Below are positions 7,084 to 11,599 of a DNA stretch of 12,375 bases, piece by piece. This stretch comes from Longimicrobiaceae bacterium. Lineage in GTDB: Bacteria; Gemmatimonadota; Gemmatimonadetes; Longimicrobiales; Longimicrobiaceae. Under the pieces are notes generated by a model that was not told the DNA's origin, searched no databases, and worked only from the letters and a program-made list of their open reading frames with translations. A program made the translations under genes and the position numbers. The stretch is taken from NCBI GenBank assembly GCA_030146875.1, contig JASLAX010000032.1, positions 1 to 12,375 on the forward strand. The letters run 5' to 3'. The first letter of the stretch is position 1. Each line of letters starts with the position of its first letter.

Positions 7084-7288
7084 CACGGGGATAGCCTCGC
7101 CGATCGCGCGGGGCGCCTGCCGCCGGCACGCGCGCGGGTGCGCGAGGCGGAGGGGAGGAGCGCCGGGAATACGCTGGAATATAGCGGGACGTCCGCCGCC
7201 CTACCACCCCCGCGCCCGGCGGCGGCCTTGCGACACCCCGCCCGTTCGCGGCATCTTTCAGCGACGCCCCGAACCCCGAGAAGACGCA
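7084..7288. other. Divergent intergenic region (205 bp)
   Basis: This gap lies between the start of the minus-strand TPR operon and the start of the plus-strand small gene. It holds one of only two AT-rich patches in the window (7167-7183), and it should contain promoters for both directions. A short CGCT (7172-7175) / AGCG (7183-7186) inverted repeat brackets the AT patch. No further gene was seen in it. Confidence 0.5.
7178..7183 (-). promoter_or_regulatory. Candidate -10 element (TATATT) for the TPR operon
   Basis: On the minus strand this reads CGCTATATTCC. TATATT matches 5 of 6 bases of the sigma-70 -10 hexamer and lies 95 nt before the ATG at 7083. The CGCTATA(T/C)TC core recurs at the other divergent gap. 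No good -35 was found at 16-18 nt (TGGTAG at 17), so this stays tentative. Confidence 0.35.
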
Positions 7289-7606
7289 ATGTTCAACTGG
7301 CTCCGCCGCCGCCGACTGAGCTCCGAGGCCCGCAGGAAGCTGCTGATCGCCGCCGCCCGGGCGGAGGAGGCGATCGTGGACACGCACGTCGAGAACATCA
7401 TGGACCTGCTGGACCTGGTGGGCGACGAGATCGACCTGGACCGCGGGATCGAGCTCTACCAGGAGATGATGGCGCTGGACGAGACCATGGCGGCCACCGT
7501 CACCAACCGCGCCCTGGCCCGACACCAGGCCCCGGCGCCGCGCGCCGGCTCCGCCGCGGAGCGCCGCTTCGAGAACGTCTTCCGCAACGAGGGCCCGCGC
7601 CGCTGA
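7289..7606 (+). CDS. Small helical hypothetical protein
   Basis: This 105-residue protein matches no family I can name. The N-terminus is strongly basic (MFNWLRRRRLSSEARRK). It is followed by predicted amphipathic helices rich in Glu, Asp and Leu (AARAEEAIVDTHVENIMDLLDLVGDEIDLDRGIELYQEMMALDETMAAT, about 22-70) and a basic C-terminus (RALARHQ... RRFENVFRNEGPRR). There are no Cys residues, no signal peptide and no membrane segment. Third-position GC and codon choice look like the neighbours, which supports a real gene. The ATG at 7289 is preceded by a weak GAGAAG. It stands alone, divergent from the TPR operon and convergent with the CorC-like gene, and is followed by palindromes that look like a terminator region. 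Confidence 0.72.
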   Translation: MFNWLRRRRLSSEARRKLLIAAARAEEAIVDTHVENIMDLLDLVGDEIDLDRGIELYQEMMALDETMAATVTNRALARHQAPAPRAGSAAERRFENVFRNEGPRR

Positions 7607-7613
7607 GCCGGCC

Positions 7614-7627
7614 GGACGCCGGCGTCC
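7614..7627. repeat. 14-bp perfect palindrome after the small helical gene
   Basis: GGACGCCGGCGTCC is fully self-complementary and lies 8 nt after the stop at 7606. It has no loop, so it is more a duplex palindrome than a good RNA hairpin. It may be chance in such GC-rich DNA or part of the convergent terminator region. Confidence 0.4.
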
Positions 7628-7645
7628 GCCCGGGTCCGAACGACG

Positions 7646-7679
7646 GAGCGGCGGCGGGGGAGGGTCCCGGCCGCCGCTC
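7646..7679. terminator. Hairpin between convergent genes, possible bidirectional terminator
   Basis: GAGCGGCGGC (7646-7655) pairs perfectly with GCCGCCGCTC (7670-7679) around a 14-nt loop. It lies between the convergent stops at 7606 (plus) and 7702 (minus). The T tract is poor (TCTCG after the plus-strand stem), so terminator function is inferred from position and stem strength. Confidence 0.55.
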
Positions 7680-7701
7680 TCGCGCGTTCACACCAGCCGC
7701 G

Positions 7702-9075
7702 TCAGCCCCCTGGCGGCGCGGCGGCGACGGGATCGGGCCGCGTCAGTCGGACGACGGTGACGCGGCGCTCCTCGGTCTCCTCCACGCGCAGCGCCATCTC
7801 GCCCTCGGGCCCCGCCACCGGAACGACGTCGCCGGGAACCGGCACGCGCCCCAGCGCGCCGAAGATGAAGCCGCCCAGCGTGTCGAAGTCCTCCTCCGGG
7901 AGCTCCAGCCCCAGCCGCTCGTTCACCTCGCCGATGGCGGCGCCGCCGTCGATCAGCACGTCGCCCTCGGGGGTGGCGGCGAACTCGGGCTCGGCCACGT
8001 CGTACTCGTCGTGGATCTCGCCCACGATCTCCTCCAGCAGGTCCTCCATGGTCACCACGCCGTAGGTGCCGCCGAACTCGTCCACCACCACGGCCAGGTG
8101 GCCGCCCGCCCGGCGCAGCTCGGAGAGGAGCACGTTCACGGGCTTGGTGTCGGGGACGAAGTAGGCCTCGCGCATCACGTCGCGCACGTCGAACGCGGGG
8201 CGCTCGCCCGCCTCGCGGGCGCGGAGGACGGGGAGCAGGTCCTTGACCAGCAGCACGCCGACCACGGTGTCGATGGTCCCGTCGTAGACGGGGAGGCGCG
8301 AGTGGCCCTCCTCCGTCGCCACGCGGACCAGCTCGTCCAGCGGCACGTCCACGGGGACGGCGATCACGTCCGTCCGCGGCGTCATCACCTCGCGCGCCAC
8401 CGTCTCGCCGAACTCGAAGACGCCGCGGATCATGTCGCGCTCCTCCACCTCGAACTGCGCCTCCTCGCCCGCCTGCTCCACCAGGATGCGGATCTCCTCG
8501 GGGGTCTGGACCAGCGGGGAGAAGCCGGTGGCGTGGACGCCCTGCAGCCGCACGGCGGCGCGCACGCCCCTCATCAGCACCCACGAGAGGGGCTTGAGGA
8601 CCAACGCCAGGACGGCGAGGGGGCCCACGGCCAGGCGCGCGGCGATCCACTCGGCGCGGTGGATGGCGACGAGCTTGGGGACCTGCTGGCCGAGCGTGGC
8701 GTGGAGAAGGGCGACGGCGGCGACGGCGGTGACCGTCGCGACGGTCTGGGCCGGGCCGACGGAGAGGCCCAGCACGGTCACGTTCCCGGTGCCGAGGCGC
8801 GGGAGCAGCCAGGAGCGGCCGAGGGAGACGGCGAGGACGCCGAGCGTGACGGAGGCGGCGCTGCGCCCGAGCTGGGCGGCGAAGGCGAGCTCCTCCAGCC
8901 GGTCGAGCGCGGGAAGGACCCGCGAGGCGCGCGCGTCGCCGGAGCGGATCACGTGCTCCAGGCGGCTGCGGCGGGCGGCGATGAGGGAGAACTCGGCGGC
9001 AACGAGAAAGCCGTTTACGGCCACCAGGAGGAGGGCCGCTACGGCGGTCAGGGTGCCTGTACTGTCAGGATCCAT
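7702..9075 (-). CDS. CNNM-domain/CBS/CorC-HlyC membrane protein (hemolysin family)
   Basis: This 457-residue inner-membrane protein belongs to the CorC/CNNM family, whose members have been tied to Mg2+ (and sometimes Co2+) transport or efflux; many are annotated only as hemolysin-like. The N-terminal DUF21/CNNM membrane domain spans about 5-175, with hydrophobic segments near 8-30, 75-95, 100-127 and 145-170. It includes the typical NGFLVAAEFSLIAARRSRLE. A CBS-domain pair follows (about 228-345, with VMTPRTDV at 230-237). Next come DEFGGTYGVVTMEDLLEEIVGEIHDEYD (332-359, listed here only by motif) and the CorC_HlyC domain (about 365-445). One odd point: the usual GE-x-VPK motif of the membrane domain reads GQQVPK (129-134), so the conserved Glu is Gln130. 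The ATG at 9075 has no visible Shine-Dalgarno sequence. It follows the 104-residue gene after a 57-nt spacer that contains a hairpin. Confidence 0.93.
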   Translation of the reverse strand: MDPDSTGTLTAVAALLLVAVNGFLVAAEFSLIAARRSRLEHVIRSGDARASRVLPALDRLEELAFAAQLGRSAASVTLGVLAVSLGRSWLLPRLGTGNVTVLGLSVGPAQTVATVTAVAAVALLHATLGQQVPKLVAIHRAEWIAARLAVGPLAVLALVLKPLSWVLMRGVRAAVRLQGVHATGFSPLVQTPEEIRILVEQAGEEAQFEVEERDMIRGVFEFGETVAREVMTPRTDVIAVPVDVPLDELVRVATEEGHSRLPVYDGTIDTVVGVLLVKDLLPVLRAREAGERPAFDVRDVMREAYFVPDTKPVNVLLSELRRAGGHLAVVVDEFGGTYGVVTMEDLLEEIVGEIHDEYDVAEPEFAATPEGDVLIDGGAAIGEVNERLGLELPEEDFDTLGGFIFGALGRVPVPGDVVPVAGPEGEMALRVEETEERRVTVVRLTRPDPVAAAPPGG

Positions 9076-9095
9076 GTAGGCGCGGGGGGTGGCCG

Positions 9096-9120
9096 GAGGC
9101 CCCGGGTCATCCGGGGCCTC
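9096..9120. terminator. Perfect 10-bp hairpin between the small TTG-started gene and the CorC-like gene
   Basis: GAGGCCCCGG (9096-9105) pairs with CCGGGGCCTC (9111-9120) around a 5-nt loop (GTCAT). It lies 12 nt after the minus-strand stop at 9133 and 20 nt before the CorC-like start at 9075. There is no T tract on the minus-strand side, so it could attenuate, end the first transcript in part, or stabilise a 3' end. Confidence 0.55.
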
Positions 9121-9132
9121 GAACGCGGAGGC

Positions 9133-9447
9133 TTACGCCGCCGTCGCCTCTTCGGCGATGGCCTCGTCCTCCGTCTCCACCTCTTCCGCGTCGGGCGCCG
9201 CGGGAGCGGCGTTGATCACGGGACGGCAGAAGCGCAGTCCGATGGAGCGCAGGTCCCCCAGCTCCTCCTCACCGAGCGACGGGAACCGCTCGCCCAGGAA
9301 GGCGATGGTGTCCTCCATCCACTCGATCTGCTGCTCTTCCGTGGCCCGGATCACACCGCAGCGGTGGATGTGGCTGAACAACTCGTTGCGCGCGTCGTCC
9401 AGTTCGGTCGAGCGCGGCGCGCTGGCGCGGGGCTTGGTTCGGCTCAA
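9133..9447 (-). CDS. Small conserved-looking hypothetical protein with acidic tail, TTG start
   Basis: This 104-residue protein has no family I can name. A basic N-terminus (SRTKPRASAPR) leads into helices: ELDDARNELFSHIHRCGVIRATEEQQIEWMEDTIAFLGERFP (about 15-56) and EELGDLRSIGLRFCRPVI (61-78). It ends in an Ala/Glu/Asp-rich tail (80-104). H26, H28, C30 and C74 could bind a metal, but that is a guess. No ATG or GTG is suitably placed upstream; the TTG at 9447 is chosen because a perfect AGGAGG (9453-9458) lies 5 nt upstream. A 5'-leader hairpin (9469-9501) precedes that site. Codon use is like the neighbours. It is upstream of and possibly cotranscribed with the CorC-like gene, with a hairpin between them. 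Confidence 0.75.
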   Translation of the reverse strand: MSRTKPRASAPRSTELDDARNELFSHIHRCGVIRATEEQQIEWMEDTIAFLGERFPSLGEEELGDLRSIGLRFCRPVINAAPAAPDAEEVETEDEAIAEEATAA

Positions 9448-9452
9448 AGACT

Positions 9453-9458
9453 CCTCCT
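9453..9458 (-). promoter_or_regulatory. Shine-Dalgarno AGGAGG for a TTG start
   Basis: A perfect minus-strand AGGAGG, 5 nt from the TTG at 9445-9447. It is the main evidence for the rare TTG start of the 104-residue protein. Confidence 0.7.
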
Positions 9459-9468
9459 AGTGAGCGGT

Positions 9469-9501
9469 AGTGACTGCCCCCACGCGGGGGGCGGGATCAC
9501 T
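9469..9501 (-). promoter_or_regulatory. 5'-leader hairpin upstream of the TTG-started gene
   Basis: On the minus strand AGTGA (9501-9497) pairs with TCACT (9473-9469), and inside it CCCCC (9490-9486) pairs with GGGGG (9481-9477) around a GCGT loop, with an interior bulge. It sits 10 nt upstream of the AGGAGG, between the candidate -10 and the start. It could tune translation, but no known riboswitch or thermosensor is recognised. Confidence 0.4.
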
Positions 9502-9517
9502 CCGTCGGTTCCGTTTG

Positions 9518-9523
9518 AGTATA
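9518..9523 (-). promoter_or_regulatory. Candidate -10 element (TATACT) for the TTG-started gene
   Basis: On the minus strand this reads CGCTATACTCA, 5 of 6 matches to the -10 consensus, 71 nt before the TTG. GGAAAC lies 17 nt upstream, which is not a sigma-70 -35; it recalls ECF-sigma -35 sequences, but weakly. It shares its core with the candidate at 7178-7183. Confidence 0.35.
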
Positions 9524-9532
9524 GCGAGGAAA

Positions 9533-9538
9533 TATAAC
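9533..9538 (+). promoter_or_regulatory. Candidate -10 element (TATAAC) for the hydrolase pair
   Basis: TATAAC on the plus strand matches 5 of 6 bases of the -10 consensus and lies about 100 nt before the ATG at 9641. No convincing -35 was found at 16-18 nt (TTCCGT at 18). Confidence 0.3.
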
Positions 9539-9640
9539 ACGTTTCCGAGCGTACGGGAACCCGCCGAGGGCGGTCCGCCCCTTGCGGAGCCGCAGCGTGC
9601 CGTCCCCACACGGGGGAACGCCGTCCCGGAACCCCCGCAG

Positions 9641-10483
9641 ATGCGACCGGAAGCCCCGAGAAAGCCGCCCGATCCCACGCCCGCGCGCCGGAGGTCCCCC
9701 GCGCCGCGGTGGCGCGCGCTGCCCCTGCGCCGCTCGCGGACGGAGGTGGGGCCCTTCCGCGTTCACGCGGTGGAGATGGGCTCCGGCGACTCGTGCGTGG
9801 TGCTGCTGCACGGGCTGGCGGGCTCGGCCCGCTGGTGGCACCGCAACGTGGAGGCCCTGGCCGCGTCGCACCGCGTGATCGCCCCCGACATGATCGGGTT
9901 CGGGCGCAGCCGCACGCGCTCGCGCCTGCTGCCGGACGTGCCCGGGGTGGCGGACGTGGTGGCGGCGTGGCTGGAGGCGCGCGGCGTCCGCCGCGCCCAC
10001 GTGGTGGGCCACTCCATGGGCGGCCAGCTCGCCGTGCACCTGGCCGCGCGCCACCCCGACCGCGTGGACCGGCTGGTGCTGGTCTCCCCCGCGGGCATCC
10101 CGCGCCCCATCACCCCCAGCGGCGCGCTGCGCTTCGCCCGCGAGATCGCGCCGCCGCACCGCTGGGGAGACCCCGCCTTCCTGCCGGTGATCGTGGGCGA
10201 CGCGTTCCGCGCGGGGGCGTTCGTGATCCTGCGCGCCATCACCCACATCGTGCGCGACGACGTGCGCCCGCTGCTGGCCCGGGTCCAGGCGCCCACGCTG
10301 GTGCTGTGGGGCGAGCACGACCGCCTGACGCCGCTGGAAGACGCGGAGGTGTTCCGCCGCGGGATCCCCGGGGCGCGGCTCGCCGTGGTGGGCGGCGCGG
10401 CCCACAACTGCATGGTGGACCGGGCGGACGACTTCAACCGGATGGTGCTGGCCTTCCTGCGCGGCGAGGAGGTCGGCGCGTGA
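9641..10483 (+). CDS. Alpha/beta-hydrolase, first of a tandem pair
   Basis: This 280-residue cytoplasmic-type alpha/beta-hydrolase belongs to the broad epoxide-hydrolase/esterase-like group. A basic, Pro-rich N-terminal extension (1-34) precedes the fold. The oxyanion loop is LLHGLAG (55-61), followed by APDMIGFGRS (81-90). The nucleophile elbow is GHSMG with S125, the acid D227 in LWGEHDRLTP, and the His H255 in GGAAHNCMVDRADDFN. The triad is complete, so it should be an active hydrolase; the substrate is unknown. The start is the first in-frame ATG (9641). No Shine-Dalgarno sequence is visible there, and a shorter start (GTG at 9746) cannot be excluded. The last four bases overlap the next gene as GTGA, so the two are very likely coexpressed. 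Confidence 0.88.
   Translation: MRPEAPRKPPDPTPARRRSPAPRWRALPLRRSRTEVGPFRVHAVEMGSGDSCVVLLHGLAGSARWWHRNVEALAASHRVIAPDMIGFGRSRTRSRLLPDVPGVADVVAAWLEARGVRRAHVVGHSMGGQLAVHLAARHPDRVDRLVLVSPAGIPRPITPSGALRFAREIAPPHRWGDPAFLPVIVGDAFRAGAFVILRAITHIVRDDVRPLLARVQAPTLVLWGEHDRLTPLEDAEVFRRGIPGARLAVVGGAAHNCMVDRADDFNRMVLAFLRGEEVGA
10467..10472 (+). promoter_or_regulatory. Shine-Dalgarno AGGAGG for the second hydrolase
   Basis: AGGAGG inside the end of the first hydrolase gene, 7 nt before the GTG at 10480. It fixes that start over the ATG at 10513. Confidence 0.75.
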
Positions 10484-11280
10484 CGGACGACGTCGCCGTC
10501 TCCGGCCGCGCCATGGGCGAGGCGGCGGCCGAGTGGTCGCGCTCGCGCCGCGTCCGCGCCGGCGGGTGGGACGTGCGCTACCGCGAGGCGGGCCGCGGCC
10601 CTCCCGTGGTGCTGGTCCACGGGCTGGGGATGTCGGCCGACTACTGGCACCGCAACGCCCCCCCGCTCGCCGCGGCGGGGTTCCGCGTGCTGGCGCCGGA
10701 CCTCCCCGGCTTCGGGACGACGGACGGACCCCGCCGCGGCCTCCGCATCGAGGACCAGGCGGCCGCGACGGCCGACTTCGCGGACGCGGTGGGGATCGGC
10801 CCGGCGGCGTTCGTGGGCCACTCGCTGAGCTGCCAGTCGGTGCTGGAGCTGGCCGCGGCGGACGGAGACCGCGCCGCCGCCGTCGTCCTGGCCGCGCCGA
10901 CGGGGGACCGGCGCCGCGGGCGGAGGCGGCGGGAGGCCTGGGGCCTGTTCCGCGACTCCTTCCAGGAGCCGTGGGCCCTGCTGGTGATGGCGGGGCTGGC
11001 GTACGTGCGGACCGGCCCCCTGCGCTACTGGGGCACGTGGGCGGGGGCGCGGGAGCACGACCCGTTCGTTCCGCTCGCGAAGGTGCGCTGCCCCGGCCTG
11101 GTCGTCGTGGGAACGCGCGACCCGGTGGTGCCCGTCGAGTTCGCCGGCGCGCTGGCCGACGGGTTTCCCACGGGGCGCCTGGTCGTGGTGGACGGCGGGA
11201 CGCACGCCATCTCCTTCTCCTGCCCCGACGCCTTCCAGCGCGCCGCCGTCCCCTTCCTCCGCGAGACGCTGGGCGGGTAG
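10480..11280 (+). CDS. Alpha/beta-hydrolase, second of a tandem pair, GxSxS elbow
   Basis: This 266-residue alpha/beta-hydrolase shares local wording with its upstream neighbour (VLVHGLGMSADYWHRN versus VLLHGLAGSARWWHRN; APDLPGFG versus APDMIGFG), so the two look like tandem paralogues. The oxyanion loop is VHGLG (46-50), the nucleophile S115 in GHSLSCQS, the acid D214 in VVGTRDPVVP and the His H242 in DGGTHAIS. The elbow reads G-H-S-L-S, so the final Gly of GxSxG is replaced by Ser117; the triad residues themselves are present. An Arg-rich stretch (DRRRGRRRREAW, 143-154) falls in the lid region. The start is GTG 10480, with AGGAGG 7 nt upstream and a 4-bp overlap with the previous gene. The substrate is unknown. 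No intrinsic terminator with a T tract is seen right after the stop. Confidence 0.87.
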   Translation: MTDDVAVSGRAMGEAAAEWSRSRRVRAGGWDVRYREAGRGPPVVLVHGLGMSADYWHRNAPPLAAAGFRVLAPDLPGFGTTDGPRRGLRIEDQAAATADFADAVGIGPAAFVGHSLSCQSVLELAAADGDRAAAVVLAAPTGDRRRGRRRREAWGLFRDSFQEPWALLVMAGLAYVRTGPLRYWGTWAGAREHDPFVPLAKVRCPGLVVVGTRDPVVPVEFAGALADGFPTGRLVVVDGGTHAISFSCPDAFQRAAVPFLRETLGG

Positions 11281-11396
11281 ACGACAACGGGGCGGCCGAG
11301 GTCGTCGCGAGCCCCGGAACGGCCTTTTCACGCGGAGACGCGGAGAACAGACATGAGAGACGCGGAGGGTGCGTCGGCGGGCCACGCTCCGCTGGT

Positions 11397-11414
11397 CCCC
11401 CGCACGAACGGGGG
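11397..11414. repeat. Small hairpin overlapping the main hairpin of the repeat element
   Basis: CCCCCG (11397-11402) pairs with CGGGGG (11409-11414) around CACGAA. It uses three bases (11412-11414) of the next hairpin, so the two would compete. Confidence 0.45.
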
Positions 11415-11447
11415 CACCCTTTCATCTCCGGGAGAGAAAGGATGCCC
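11412..11447. repeat. Long imperfect hairpin inside the repeat element
   Basis: GGGCACCCTTTC (11412-11423) pairs with GAAAGGATGCCC (11436-11447) with one mismatch. After a bulged A, TCTC pairs with GAGA around a CGG loop, giving about 15 pairs. The sequence after it is TTCCGA, not a T tract. It follows the hydrolase operon by 131 nt and could protect or end its transcript. Confidence 0.6.
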
Positions 11448-11502
11448 TTCCGACGAAGCCGATCCGAGCGAGGATCCCGTCCCCGCACCTCCGCCCGAGC
11501 CC

Positions 11503-11552
11503 CGCCGTTGCAGTTCTCCGCGTCTCCGCGCCCTCCGCGTCTCCGCGTGAAA
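11503..11552 (+). repeat. 50-bp dispersed repeat, copy 2
   Basis: Identical over 50 of 50 bases to 3532-3581, same orientation. The flanks differ at once (C against G on the left; C against A on the right). It lies 48 bp from the stop of the convergent minus-strand gene. Confidence 0.9.
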
Positions 11553-11599
11553 CCCGTCGCCCGCCCACGCTCCGTCCGCTGACGACGACCGACGGACGG

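Larger units (their letters stand above)
9448..9640. other. Divergent intergenic region (193 bp) with AT-rich promoter patch
   Basis: This gap lies between the TTG-started gene (minus) and the first alpha/beta-hydrolase (plus). It holds the leader hairpin, the most AT-rich patch of the window (9514-9545), then a GC-rich leader up to the ATG at 9641. A frame open on the plus strand from 9470 runs into the hydrolase, but it would place the coding start inside the promoter region. Confidence 0.55.
11326..11552. repeat. 227-bp element with 20-bp terminal inverted repeats
   Basis: Bases 11326-11345 are the exact reverse complement of 11533-11552 (TTTCACGCGGAG... against ...CTCCGCGTGAAA). After the left 20 bp, the inverted copy degenerates but resumes partly at 11358-11373 (AGACGCGGAGGGTGCG). 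The right end is the full 50-bp repeat. The interior contains a strong hairpin and no gene. This looks like a non-autonomous, possibly MITE-like or intergenic-repeat unit. No target-site duplication could be defined with confidence. Confidence 0.65.
11281..11599. other. 319-bp convergent intergenic gap holding a repeat element
   Basis: This gap separates the hydrolase pair from the convergent gene at the right edge. It has no credible gene; frames through it encode only Arg/Pro-rich strings. From left to right it holds a weak GACGAC/GTCGTC stem (11280-11306), the inverted half-repeat (11326-11345), two overlapping hairpins (11397-11414 and 11412-11447), the second 50-bp repeat copy (11503-11552), and a CCGTCCG/CGGACGG stem (11572-11599) next to the minus-strand stop. 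Confidence 0.6.

Noticed and set aside
4108..9537. A 5.4-kb open frame on the plus strand across five minus-strand genes
   Set aside because: Very high GC and third-position bias in the minus-strand genes remove stops from this antisense frame. The product is low-complexity Arg/Gly/His/Pro-rich sequence without domains, and it crosses two promoter gaps.
9470..9640. N-terminal extension of the first hydrolase from GTG 9470
   Set aside because: It covers the AT-rich promoter patch and leader, has no recognised sequence and would overlap the leader of the divergent gene. ATG 9641 gives a usual family length.
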